Origin: HRBIN29 sp034431815
GTDB taxonomy: Bacteria; Chloroflexota; Dehalococcoidia; Tepidiformales; Tepidiformaceae
Assembly (NCBI GenBank): GCA_034431815.1
Contig: DAOUCS010000188.1
Coordinates: forward strand, 1-16,010
DNA: 16,010 nt
Reading direction: 5' to 3'
Under the pieces are notes generated by a model. The model was given only the letters and a program-made list of their open reading frames with translations, was not told the origin of the DNA and did not search any database. Made by a program: the position numbers and the translations under genes. Of the stretch, positions 1-7,447 are shown piece after piece. Positions within the stretch are counted from its first letter, which is position 1. Each line of letters opens with the position of its first letter.

Positions 1-40
1 CGCGTGCCCCTCGAACGTTCGCAGGGGCACGCGGCTTTTC
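1..40 (+). terminator. Terminator-like hairpin directly upstream of metK
   Basis: An 11-bp perfect stem pairs bases 1-11 (CGCGTGCCCCT) with 23-33 (AGGGGCACGCG). The loop contains a smaller palindrome, CGAACGTTCG (12-21). A short T-rich run (CTTTTCT, 35-41) follows, as in an intrinsic terminator. The stem may continue left of the window. It could end an upstream transcript or act as a conditional terminator in a metK leader; only 44 bp separate it from the metK start. Confidence 0.6.
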
Positions 41-77
41 TGTCGCGGCCCCTACCACCGGAAGGAGCACGCTGCCG

Positions 78-1274
78 ATGCCTCGCCGCCACTTCCTAAC
101 ATCCGAGTCGGTGACCGAGGGGCACCCCGACAAGATCTGCGACCAGATCTCCGACGCGGTCCTGGACGCCTACCTCGAGCAGGACCCGCACGCGCGGGTG
201 GCCTGCGAGGTCGCTATCACGAACGGGCTCGTGTTCGTGACGGGCGAAATCACGGCCCGGGCCCAGGTCGACATCCCCACAGTGGTGCGCGACACCATCC
301 GCCGCATCGGCTACACGTCATCGGAGATCGGGTTCGACGCCGACACGTGCGGGGTTATCGTCGCCATCAACCGCCAATCGCCCGATATCGCCGCGGGGGT
401 TGATACGGCCCTGGAGGTGCGCCGCGGCGAATCGTGGGGCGACGGACTCAACGTGGGCGCCGGCGACCAGGGCATGATGATCGGCTTCGCCTGCAACGAA
501 ACGCCCGAACTCATGCCGTTGCCCATCGTACTGGCCCACCGGCTCACCCGCCGCCTGGCGGAGGCGAGGAAGAGCGGCGAACTTCCCTGGCTCCGCCCGG
601 ACGGAAAGTCCCAGGTGACCATCGAATACCTCGACGGCCGGCCGCTGCGGGCGGAGGCGATCGTGGTTTCGGCCCAGCACGCGCCGGACATCGACCCCGA
701 GACCATCGAGTTGGGCATCCGGAAGCACGTCATCGACCCCGTGGTGGACGAGTCGCTGATCGACGGGAACACGAAAATTTATGTCAATCCTTCCGGCCGG
801 TTCGTCCTCGGCGGCCCCCGGGCCGATGCGGGGCTGACGGGACGCAAGATCATCGTCGACACGTACGGCGGCATCGCCCGGCACGGCGGCGGAGCGTTCA
901 GCGGGAAGGACCCCACGAAGGTCGACCGTTCCGGCGCCTACGCTGCGCGCTGGGTGGCGAAGAACATCGTCGCCGCGGGGCTGGCGGAGCGGTGTGAGTT
1001 CCTCCTGTCGTACGCCATCGGCGTGGCGAAGCCGATGGCCATCGACGTGGAGACGTTCGGCACAGCGCGGGTGCCGGAGGAACGTATTCTCGACGCGGTG
1101 CGGAAGCACTTCGACCTCCGCCCGGGGGCCATCATCCGCGACCTCGAGCTGCGGCGACCCATCTACCGGGCGACGGCCGCGTACGGCCACTTCGGGCGGA
1201 GCGATTTCGCCTTCCCGTGGGAGGACACGAGCCGCGCCGCCGACCTGCGCGCTGCAGCCGGCCTGCGCGACTAG
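78..1274 (+). CDS. metK: S-adenosylmethionine synthetase
   Basis: This enzyme makes S-adenosylmethionine from methionine and ATP in the cytosol, releasing phosphate and pyrophosphate. The 398-residue length matches the bacterial family. Visible hallmarks are EGHPDKICDQISDA (residues 14-27, with the catalytic His16 and Mg-binding Asp18), the ATP-binding signature GAGDQG (127-132), GRFVLGGPRADAG (240-252) and the glycine-rich phosphate loop GGGAFSGKD (270-278). The ATG at 78 is preceded by a good Shine-Dalgarno, GGAAGGAG (60-67), with a 10-nt spacer. The stop is TAG, nine bases before the next gene, so it appears to lead a three-gene unit with two sugar-nucleotide genes. The family assignment is close to certain. 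Confidence 0.98.
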   Translation: MPRRHFLTSESVTEGHPDKICDQISDAVLDAYLEQDPHARVACEVAITNGLVFVTGEITARAQVDIPTVVRDTIRRIGYTSSEIGFDADTCGVIVAINRQSPDIAAGVDTALEVRRGESWGDGLNVGAGDQGMMIGFACNETPELMPLPIVLAHRLTRRLAEARKSGELPWLRPDGKSQVTIEYLDGRPLRAEAIVVSAQHAPDIDPETIELGIRKHVIDPVVDESLIDGNTKIYVNPSGRFVLGGPRADAGLTGRKIIVDTYGGIARHGGGAFSGKDPTKVDRSGAYAARWVAKNIVAAGLAERCEFLLSYAIGVAKPMAIDVETFGTARVPEERILDAVRKHFDLRPGAIIRDLELRRPIYRATAAYGHFGRSDFAFPWEDTSRAADLRAAAGLRD

Positions 1275-1283
1275 ACGGCCCCC

Positions 1284-2294
1284 ATGGATGCGGTCGTGCT
1301 CGTGGGCGGGGAAGGGACACGGCTGCGGCCGCTGACCTGGACCCGCCACAAGAGCCTGGTGCCGGTGTGCAACCGGCCGGCGCTTGCGCTCCTCCTCCAG
1401 TGGCTGGCCGAAGGCGGCGTCAGCCGCGCCGTGCTGGCCATGGGGCAGAGCGGGGCAGCGCTCCTCGAGGCGGTGCAGCGTCCCGGGTTTTCGCCCATCC
1501 CGATTGTGCCTGTTGTAGAACGCGAGCCGCTGGGTTCCGGGGGTGCCCTTCGGAACGCGGTTCATGAAGCCGGCATCCCAGGGCGCTTCCTCGTCGCGAA
1601 CGGCGACATCTACGCAGGGTTCCCGCTGACTCCGATTCTGGCAGCGCACGAACGGACCGGAGCACAGCTCACCATCGCGCTCGTCCCCTTGGAGGACCCG
1701 GCGGGATACGGGATCGCCGAGCTCGGGGAAGGGGGGCGCATCCTCCGCTTCGCCGAAAAGCCTCCTCCCGGCAGCGTACAGCGGGGGCTCGTGAACGCCG
1801 GCATCTGGGTCTTCGAGCACGCGCTCGTGGAGGAGATCCCGCCCGGCCCGGTGCGCCTGGAGGAGACCTTGTTTCCCGCAATGGCCGAAGCAGGCCGGCC
1901 GATTTTCGGTGCGGTCTGCGAAGGAGTCTGGGCGGACCTGGGAACACCGGAGCGCTACCTCGGGCTGCATCGGATGCTGCTCGGGGAGCGGAACGCGGTG
2001 GCGGCACGGGTGAGCATCGCACCGGGAGCAGTGGCAGTGCGTTCGGCGATAGGCGAAGGTTCCGCGTTGGGCCCCAGCGCGCACGTGGAAGACTCCGTCC
2101 TCTGGGAGGGCGTCCAGGTCGGCGCGGGAGCGTCGGTCATTGCCACTGTGGCGGCGGACGGAGCGGCCATCGGAGCCGGCGCTGTCGTCCGCGCGTGCGT
2201 CCTCGGCGCCCGCGCGACGGTCGCGCCCGGCGCCGTGGCGATAGGACGAAAGCTCGAACCTGGAGAACGGTATGATGGCCGAGATGAGGCGTAG
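1284..2294 (+). CDS. Sugar-1-phosphate nucleotidyltransferase with C-terminal left-handed beta-helix
   Basis: This protein probably activates a sugar-1-phosphate with an NTP (GDP-mannose or NDP-glucose type) for cell-envelope or glycan synthesis. The N-terminal NTP-transferase domain (about 1-230) has GGEGTRLRPLT (8-18) and Lys23 in KSLVPV. It also shows GSGGALRNAV (84-93), NGD (106-108), EKP (158-160), NAG (171-173) and Asp218 in WADLGTPERY. Residues 245-322 carry irregular hexapeptide repeats rich in GA/IG/VG, typical of a left-handed beta-helix. The layout matches the mannose-1-phosphate guanylyltransferase/RfbA-like group; which base and sugar it uses cannot be read from sequence. There is no clear ribosome site before the ATG, so translation is probably coupled to metK nine bases upstream. 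Its end overlaps the following mutase gene by 23 bp. Confidence 0.9.
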   Translation: MDAVVLVGGEGTRLRPLTWTRHKSLVPVCNRPALALLLQWLAEGGVSRAVLAMGQSGAALLEAVQRPGFSPIPIVPVVEREPLGSGGALRNAVHEAGIPGRFLVANGDIYAGFPLTPILAAHERTGAQLTIALVPLEDPAGYGIAELGEGGRILRFAEKPPPGSVQRGLVNAGIWVFEHALVEEIPPGPVRLEETLFPAMAEAGRPIFGAVCEGVWADLGTPERYLGLHRMLLGERNAVAARVSIAPGAVAVRSAIGEGSALGPSAHVEDSVLWEGVQVGAGASVIATVAADGAAIGAGAVVRACVLGARATVAPGAVAIGRKLEPGERYDGRDEA

Positions 2295-3738
2295 CCCCAT
2301 CCGTTTCGGGACAGACGGCTGGCGGGCGGTCATCGCCGAGGAGTTCACGTTCGAGAACGTCCGCATCTGCGCCCGGGCAGTCGCCGAATACTTCCGGGAG
2401 ACGTACGGAACGGCTCGTCCCCTTGTCGTGGGGTACGACACGCGCTTCCTCTCGGAGGAGTTCGCGTTGGAGGCTGCGCGGGTGGCGGCGGCGGCCGGTT
2501 TCCGCGTGCAGCTCGCGTCGCGGCCCGCGCCCACGCCGGCCGTGAGCTACCGAATCCTCGAGGCGGGAGCCTGCGGGGCGATCGTCATCACCAGCAGCCA
2601 TAACCCGTACCAGTGGAACGGGCTGAAGGTGAAGCCCCATTACGCCGGGAGCGCCTCGCCGGAGGTCGTGGCCGCCATCGAAGCGAGAATTCCGGCCCTG
2701 CTGGAACACCCCGAACGGGTGGTGTCCGCACCCAAGGACAGCGACGTCATCGAGCGCTTCGACCCCCTCCCGGGCTACCTCGCGGCGCTGTCGCGGCAGG
2801 TCGACCTCGACCGGATTCGCGCCGCAGGACTGCGGGTGGCGGTGGACCAGATGTTCGGTGCGGGAGCGGGCCTCTTCCCGGCGTTGCTCCAGGGCGGCGC
2901 GACCGCGTGCAACGAGCTCCACGGAGAGCGGAATCCGCTCTTCCCCGGGCTCCGCGCCCCCGAACCGATCGAGCCGAACCTCGGTGAGCTGCTGACTTTG
3001 GTGGCCGGGGGCGGCTTCGACCTGGGAGTCGCGAACGACGGCGACGCCGACCGTGTGGGTCTGGTGGACGAACGGGGGCGGTTCGTCGACCAGCTCCGCA
3101 CCTTCGCACTGCTCACGTACTACCTCCTCGAAGTGAGGGGGCTGCGCGGCCCCATCGTGAAGTCCCTCACCACGACCGAAATGGTTCGAGTTCTGGCCGA
3201 GCAGTACGGCGTCGAGTGCCTGGAGACGCCGGTCGGCTTCAAGTACATCGGCCCGCTGATGATGGAGCGGGACGCGCTCGTCGGCGGAGAGGAGAGCGGC
3301 GGGTACGGGTTCCGCGGCCACCTGCCCGAGCGCGACGGAATCCTCGCGGGACTCTTCCTTATCGATATGGTCGCGCGGACGGGGAAGCGGCCTTCGGAGC
3401 TTCTCCAAGAGGTCTTCCAGGTGACCGGACCGCACTACTACCGCCGCATCGATGTCGACCTTGAAGCGGGCGAGCAGGCCGAGGTGCGGTCGCGCCTGGA
3501 GGGGGCATCGCCGGCCGAGGTCGCAGGGCGGCCGGTGCTCCGCCGCGACACGACGGACGGATGGCGGTTCTTCGTCCCTGAAGGGTGGCTCCTGCTGCGG
3601 CTTTCCGGGACGGAGCCGCTCCTGCGCGTCTACTGCGAAGTGCGGGACGAGGCGCTCGTGGAACCCCTCCTTCGGGCAGGCCTCGAGATCGCGGGCGTGC
3701 GGGAGCCCGCGCTTCCGCACGAGCAGCAGCGGACGTAG
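2272..3738 (+). CDS. Phosphoglucomutase/phosphomannomutase family protein
   Basis: This enzyme interconverts hexose-6-phosphate and hexose-1-phosphate, and so plausibly supplies the substrate of the nucleotidyltransferase it overlaps. All four domains of the alpha-D-phosphohexomutase family are visible in 488 residues: FGTDGWR near the N-terminus (12-18), the phosphoserine loop TSSHNP (107-112, Ser109), the metal loop NDGDADR (255-261), the sugar-specificity loop GEESGGYG (339-346) and the phosphate-binding loop RLSGTEPLLRVY (443-454). The start is one of two adjacent ATGs (2272 or 2275), with GGAG at 2262-2265 as ribosome site. A further ATG at 2284 would still keep every motif. Specificity (glucose, mannose or glucosamine) is not decided. 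It ends the metK-led unit with TAG. Confidence 0.93.
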   Translation: MMAEMRRSPIRFGTDGWRAVIAEEFTFENVRICARAVAEYFRETYGTARPLVVGYDTRFLSEEFALEAARVAAAAGFRVQLASRPAPTPAVSYRILEAGACGAIVITSSHNPYQWNGLKVKPHYAGSASPEVVAAIEARIPALLEHPERVVSAPKDSDVIERFDPLPGYLAALSRQVDLDRIRAAGLRVAVDQMFGAGAGLFPALLQGGATACNELHGERNPLFPGLRAPEPIEPNLGELLTLVAGGGFDLGVANDGDADRVGLVDERGRFVDQLRTFALLTYYLLEVRGLRGPIVKSLTTTEMVRVLAEQYGVECLETPVGFKYIGPLMMERDALVGGEESGGYGFRGHLPERDGILAGLFLIDMVARTGKRPSELLQEVFQVTGPHYYRRIDVDLEAGEQAEVRSRLEGASPAEVAGRPVLRRDTTDGWRFFVPEGWLLLRLSGTEPLLRVYCEVRDEALVEPLLRAGLEIAGVREPALPHEQQRT

Positions 3739-3914
3739 ACTTGACGTATCGGCCAGGGGGTTCGCGGCTTACCGGCCGCGCCCCGTGCCTTCGGCTGCGG
3801 AGGGCGGGCGCCCGCCCGCGCCGCAGCGGCCGCGACCGAACGGCGCGGCAGGCACCGGCACCCCAAAACTGAGGGGCCCCGCCGGGACGAGCTGGCCGGA
3901 GGAAGGTGATCGGA
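3739..3914 (+). promoter_or_regulatory. Leader/intergenic region before ilvB with strong palindrome
   Basis: This non-coding stretch is 176 bp long. TTGACG at 3741-3746 resembles a -35 box, but no good -10 follows at 16-18 bp, so the promoter is uncertain. A very stable hairpin forms from GCTGCGG (3794-3800) and CCGCAGC (3821-3827) around the perfect 16-bp palindrome GGGCGGGCGCCCGCCC (3802-3817). A smaller stem pairs CCCC (3861-3864) with GGGG (3873-3876) around an A-rich loop. Neither is followed by a T run. I see no T-box motif and no leader peptide rich in Ile, Leu or Val. The region may be an ilv leader or simply a terminator-like structure after the upstream unit. Confidence 0.4.
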
Positions 3915-5603
3915 ATGGCTCGGTTGTCGGGAGCCGAGATTCTGCTGGAGTGTCTCCAGCGCGAAGGCGTCGAGGTGATCTTCGGCTACCCCGGGGGCGT
4001 GGTGCTCCCCCTCTACGACGCGCTCCCACGGTACAACATCCGGCACATCCTAGTACGGCACGAACAAGGCGCGGCGCACATGGCCGACGGCTATGCGCGC
4101 GCCAGCGGCCGCATGGGAGTCTGCCTGGCAACGAGCGGCCCCGGCGCGACGAACCTTGTGACGGGCATCGCCACGGCCTTCATGGACTCGACGCCGGTGC
4201 TCGCCATCACCGGGAACGTCGCGCGGACGCTGCTGGGGCGTGACGGCTTCCAGGAGGCTGACATCACGGGCATCACCATGCCCATCACGAAGCACAACTA
4301 CCTCGTGATGCGGGCAAGCGACCTGGCGCTCACGGTGCGGGAAGCGGTGCACATCTGCACCACCGGGCGCCCGGGGCCCGTCTTGATCGACATTCCCAAG
4401 GACGTCTTCCAGGAAGAGGCGGAGTTCGAGTGGCCGGAAGAGGTTCGGCTCCGGGGCTACAAGCCGACTTACGAAGGCCATGCCGGGATGATCCGCCGGG
4501 CCGCGCAGCTCATCAACGAGGCGAAGCGCCCCATCATCATCGCGGGCCACGGCGTCATCTGGGGCGATGCCAGCCGAGAGCTCGTCGAGCTGGCGGAGAA
4601 GGCCCAGATCCCGGTCATCACCACCTTCCTGGGCATCGGCGCCTTCCCCGAGGAGCACCCGCTCAGCTACGGCTGGCTGGGCATGCACGGCATGTACTAC
4701 GCGAACATGGCGGCCGATAACGCCGACGTCGTCATCGGCGTGGGGATGCGGTTCGACGACCGGGCGATGGGCCGGTTCAAGGACTTCAACCCGACCGCGA
4801 AGATCATCCACATCGACATCGACCCGGCCGAAATCGGGAAGAACTTCGCCACCGCCGTGCCCATCGTCGGGCACGTGAAGAACGTTCTCCCGCGCCTCAC
4901 GGAGCTCGTGAAGGAGGCGACGCACGAGGAGTGGATCGCCTGGATCGACCGCGTGCGGGAGGAGCACCCGAGCCTCGAGATTCGGGAGACGCGACGGCTC
5001 ATCCCGCAGTACGTGATGCGAACGCTGTACGAAGAGACGAACGGCGACGCGACGATCGTGACCGGCGTCGGGCAGCACCAGATGTGGGCGGGGCAGCACT
5101 ACTTCTACAAGCGGCCACGGCAGCTCATCAGCTCGGGCGGCTTAGGCACGATGGGCTTCGAGCTACCGGGCGCCATCGGGGCGCAGATTGCTCGGCCCGA
5201 GGCAGAGGTGTGGGCCATCTGCGGTGACGGCGGCTTCCAGATGACGATGCAAGAGCTGGCCGTAGTAGTCGACGAGCAGCTGCCCGTCAAGATCGCCATC
5301 TTCAACAACGGATACCTGGGGATGGTGCGTCAGTGGCAGCAGCTCTTCTACAACAAGAACTTCATGGCGGTGGCCATGACGCAGCCCGACTTCCTCAAGA
5401 TCGCCGAGGCGTACGGGATCCCCGGCATCCGCGTCGAAACGAAGGCTGAGGTCCGCGATGCCATCCGCACCGCCCGCCAGCACCGGGGGCCGTTCCTCAT
5501 CGACTTCATGATCGACCAGGAGGAGAACGTCTGGCCGATGGTGCCTGCGGGCGCGGCGCTCAAGGAGACCATCGAGGCCCCGCCGGAGGAGCTTGTGCGA
5601 TGA
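3915..5603 (+). CDS. ilvB: Acetohydroxyacid (acetolactate) synthase, catalytic large subunit
   Basis: This thiamine-diphosphate enzyme condenses pyruvate with pyruvate or 2-oxobutyrate, the first common step of valine, leucine and isoleucine synthesis. In 562 residues it shows the catalytic Glu50 (RHEQGAAHMADGYA), SGPGATN (74-80), the synthase-typical GFQEADI (111-117), RFDDRAMG (279-286), the ThDP-binding GDGG (437-440) to NN (464-465) motif and GMVRQWQ (469-475). I chose the ATG at 3915 because AGGTGATC (3904-3911), a close match to the anti-SD complement, ends just before it. An in-frame GTG at 3906 lies inside that ribosome site and is unlikely to be used. The gene overlaps ilvN by 4 bp (ATGA), indicating coupled synthesis of the two subunits. 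No ilvC follows. Confidence 0.97.
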   Translation: MARLSGAEILLECLQREGVEVIFGYPGGVVLPLYDALPRYNIRHILVRHEQGAAHMADGYARASGRMGVCLATSGPGATNLVTGIATAFMDSTPVLAITGNVARTLLGRDGFQEADITGITMPITKHNYLVMRASDLALTVREAVHICTTGRPGPVLIDIPKDVFQEEAEFEWPEEVRLRGYKPTYEGHAGMIRRAAQLINEAKRPIIIAGHGVIWGDASRELVELAEKAQIPVITTFLGIGAFPEEHPLSYGWLGMHGMYYANMAADNADVVIGVGMRFDDRAMGRFKDFNPTAKIIHIDIDPAEIGKNFATAVPIVGHVKNVLPRLTELVKEATHEEWIAWIDRVREEHPSLEIRETRRLIPQYVMRTLYEETNGDATIVTGVGQHQMWAGQHYFYKRPRQLISSGGLGTMGFELPGAIGAQIARPEAEVWAICGDGGFQMTMQELAVVVDEQLPVKIAIFNNGYLGMVRQWQQLFYNKNFMAVAMTQPDFLKIAEAYGIPGIRVETKAEVRDAIRTARQHRGPFLIDFMIDQEENVWPMVPAGAALKETIEAPPEELVR

Positions 5604-6208
5604 GCAGCCGCAACGGACGCCGCCGAGTGAACCAGCATACCGTCGTGGCCATCGTCGAAGACAAGCCGGGCGTGCTGATGCGCGTCGCCAGCCTCTTCCG
5701 GCGGCGCGGCTTCAACATCGAGTCGCTCACCGTGGGCCCGACCGAAACACAGGGCCTGAGCCGGATGACCATCATCGTCGACGGGGAAAGCGCGCCCGTC
5801 GAACAGGTGGAGAAGCAGCTGTACAAGCTCATCGACGTGGTGAAGGTGAGCGACCTCTCGAACGAAGAGATGGTCGCCCGGGAGCTCGCGCTCATCAAGG
5901 TTCGCTGCAACAACCTGAACCGGCACGAGATCCTTGACATCGCCCAGGTGTTCCGCGCCGACGTGGTCGACATCGCCACGAACTCGCTCATCCTCCAGGT
6001 GGTAGGAGACGAGGACAAGATCAACGGGCTCATCAAGATGTGCGAGCCCTACGGCATCCGGGAGCTCGCACGCACCGGCCGCGTGGCGATGGTGCGCGGC
6101 CCGAAGACAACGACGGTCCACGAAGAGGTGCCGGAGAACATCGCTCGGATCCACGCCTCCCAGGGGCGCCGGGTGGAAGGCGTGGAGCTGCCCTTCAGCA
6201 GCGATTGA
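5600..6208 (+). CDS. ilvN: Acetohydroxyacid synthase, regulatory small subunit
   Basis: This is the regulatory partner of IlvB; in this family it raises catalytic activity and confers feedback inhibition by valine or other branched-chain amino acids. The N-terminal ACT domain spans about residues 12-86 (VVAIVEDKPGVLMRVASLF, then RRRGFNIESLTVG), and the small-subunit C-terminal domain spans about 97-170 (LALIKVRCNNLNRHEI, then VCEP-like MCEPYGI and ELARTGRVAM). At 202 residues it is somewhat longer than many homologues (about 160-180), because of a roughly 9-residue basic N-terminus and about 30 extra C-terminal residues. The ribosome site GGAGGAG (5585-5591) lies 8 nt before the ATG, inside the ilvB coding end, and the ATGA overlap supports coupling. 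Confidence 0.96.
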   Translation: MSSRNGRRRVNQHTVVAIVEDKPGVLMRVASLFRRRGFNIESLTVGPTETQGLSRMTIIVDGESAPVEQVEKQLYKLIDVVKVSDLSNEEMVARELALIKVRCNNLNRHEILDIAQVFRADVVDIATNSLILQVVGDEDKINGLIKMCEPYGIRELARTGRVAMVRGPKTTTVHEEVPENIARIHASQGRRVEGVELPFSSD

Positions 6209-6233
6209 CGGCGACACGTCCGACAACGAACGC

Positions 6234-6262
6234 GGGGCCGGGGACGTTCCCCGGCCCCTTCA
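6234..6262 (+). terminator. Hairpin between convergent ilvN and the carboxylase alpha gene
   Basis: A perfect 10-bp stem pairs GGGGCCGGGG (6234-6243) with CCCCGGCCCC (6249-6258) around the loop ACGTT. It sits 25 bp after the ilvN stop and directly against the stop of the opposing gene. The following + strand bases are TTCATT, a weak T tract, and the minus side has none. Its position between converging genes suggests a shared terminator. Confidence 0.6.
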
Positions 6263-7438
6263 TTCCAACGTGAGGAGGACGTCGCCTTCCCGAACGACTT
6301 CGCCGGGCCCCACGCGCACCTCCCGCACGATGCCTTCGGCCGTGGCCACCACGCGATGCTCCATCTTCATCGCCTCGAGAACGGCCACGAGGATGCCCGG
6401 CGTCACCGGGTCGCCCTCGCGGACGGTGACATGCGCGACCCGCCCCGCCAGTGGCGCGACGACAGCAGCTTGCCCCGAAGCCGTATCGCCGTGTCGCCGA
6501 GGGAGGGGTGGAGGCGGCACGAGGCGAAAGCTCCACTCCCCCTCCGCGGTATGAACGAGCACTCGCCCTCCCCCGAGGCGCTCCGCTCCCTCCGGGGGAA
6601 TCCTCCCGGAGTGGGGGAGCAATGAGATGGCCCGGGTCTCGACGCCATCGTCGGCCCACACGGCCGTCGCTCCGGCTCCGAACCAGAACGGCTGTGCCGT
6701 CCAGGGGGAGTCCGGTTCCGCCAGGAGCGACGGAAGTGCGCGGGCAAGGAGTTCCCAGGCCGGCGGCGGCGCGCCGGCGCGGGCGAGGACGTCATCGAGG
6801 TTCGCCTCGAGCCATTCGGTGGTGACCTCCGCGGCCGCGAACGCCTCACAGCGTAGCACCGCCCGATGGAGCGGCAGCGTGGTCGGAACGCCGGCGATGT
6901 CGAGGCGTGCCAAGGCTCGCCGCGAGCCGTCGAGCGCCGCGGACCGGTCCTCACCCCACACGACGAGCTTGGCGAGGAGGGAATCGAACGCGGCTGGCAC
7001 ACGGTCCCCTGCCCGGTAGCCTGTGTCGAGCCGCCACGAGGGCGCCGGCTCGGCCGCCCAGCCGAACTGCGCCAGCAACCCCGCGACAGGCTGGAAGCCA
7101 CGGAACGGGTCTTCGGCGTTGATCCGGAACTCGATGGCGTGACCCGCGAAGCGGACATCCTCCTGCCGGAAGGGGAGCGGCTCCCCGGCAGCGGCGCGTA
7201 CCTGGAGTTCCACGATGTCGAGTCCCGTCCGAAGTTCGGTGACGGGGTGTTCGACCTGGAGCCGTGGGTTCACCTCGAGGAAGTAGAAGGGGCGCCGGCC
7301 ATCGGAGCCCGGAGGGCCGACCAGGAACTCGACGGTCCCCGCATTCCGATAGCCGACAGCGGTGGCGATGCGTAGCGCCGCCTGCGCCAGCTCCTTCCGC
7401 AGCGAAGCATCGAACGCCGGAGACGGCGACTCTTCCAC
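6260..7438 (-). CDS. Biotin-dependent acyl-CoA carboxylase alpha chain, C-terminal part (biotin carboxylase C-domain plus biotin carrier), cut off by an amber codon
   Basis: This is the second part of a gene whose first part ends at the in-frame TAG at 7445-7447; reading continues unbroken in the same frame from KLVEESPSP (7444 leftwards). It contains the biotin-carboxylase active-site segment FLEVNPRLQVEHPVTE (residues 53-68 from the GTG at 7438), the C-terminal biotin-carboxylase region, a linker and a biotinyl carrier domain. The carrier has the modification motif EAMKMEH, with biotinylated Lys358 (Lys593 in the undivided chain; codon 6365-6367). It resembles methylcrotonyl- or acetyl/propionyl-CoA carboxylase alpha chains, and the nearby MccB-like gene favours the former. 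The GTG at 7438 is only the first possible start codon, with no ribosome site; independent translation is doubtful. Coding quality after the stop is intact, so the interruption looks recent or artefactual. Confidence 0.85.
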   Translation of the reverse strand: MEESPSPAFDASLRKELAQAALRIATAVGYRNAGTVEFLVGPPGSDGRRPFYFLEVNPRLQVEHPVTELRTGLDIVELQVRAAAGEPLPFRQEDVRFAGHAIEFRINAEDPFRGFQPVAGLLAQFGWAAEPAPSWRLDTGYRAGDRVPAAFDSLLAKLVVWGEDRSAALDGSRRALARLDIAGVPTTLPLHRAVLRCEAFAAAEVTTEWLEANLDDVLARAGAPPPAWELLARALPSLLAEPDSPWTAQPFWFGAGATAVWADDGVETRAISLLPHSGRIPPEGAERLGGGRVLVHTAEGEWSFRLVPPPPLPRRHGDTASGQAAVVAPLAGRVAHVTVREGDPVTPGILVAVLEAMKMEHRVVATAEGIVREVRVGPGEVVREGDVLLTLE

Positions 7439-7444
7439 CAGCTT

Positions 7445-7447
7445 CTA
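7445..7447 (-). other. In-frame amber codon replacing a conserved Gln in biotin carboxylase
   Basis: On the minus strand the reading is CGC CGC CAC TAG AAG CTG GTG GAA. The family motif is QRRHQK(L/V)VEE, so TAG stands exactly where CAG (Gln) is expected, equivalent to position 237 of E. coli AccC. A single C-to-T change explains it and no frameshift is needed. TAG is used as an ordinary stop here by metK and the two genes after it, so amber reassignment is unlikely. Confidence 0.9.

Noticed and set aside
318..2534. Very long open frame on the minus strand opposite metK and the nucleotidyltransferase
   Set aside because: Composition is Arg/Pro/His-rich with no family motif, and it lies antisense to two clearly real genes; GC-rich third codon positions suppress stops on the opposite strand.
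2137..3720. Long minus-strand open frame opposite the phosphohexomutase
   Set aside because: It is a shadow of a well-supported gene; low-complexity translation and no recognisable domain.
3739..3914. T-box or peptide attenuator controlling ilvBN
   Set aside because: No TGGNACCGCG-like T-box sequence and no short open frame rich in Ile, Leu or Val codons.
7445..7447. Amber recoding (pyrrolysine or suppressor) as the normal reading of TAG
   Set aside because: metK, the nucleotidyltransferase and the mutase end with TAG at the expected family C-termini, so TAG acts as a stop here; no recoding structure is evident.
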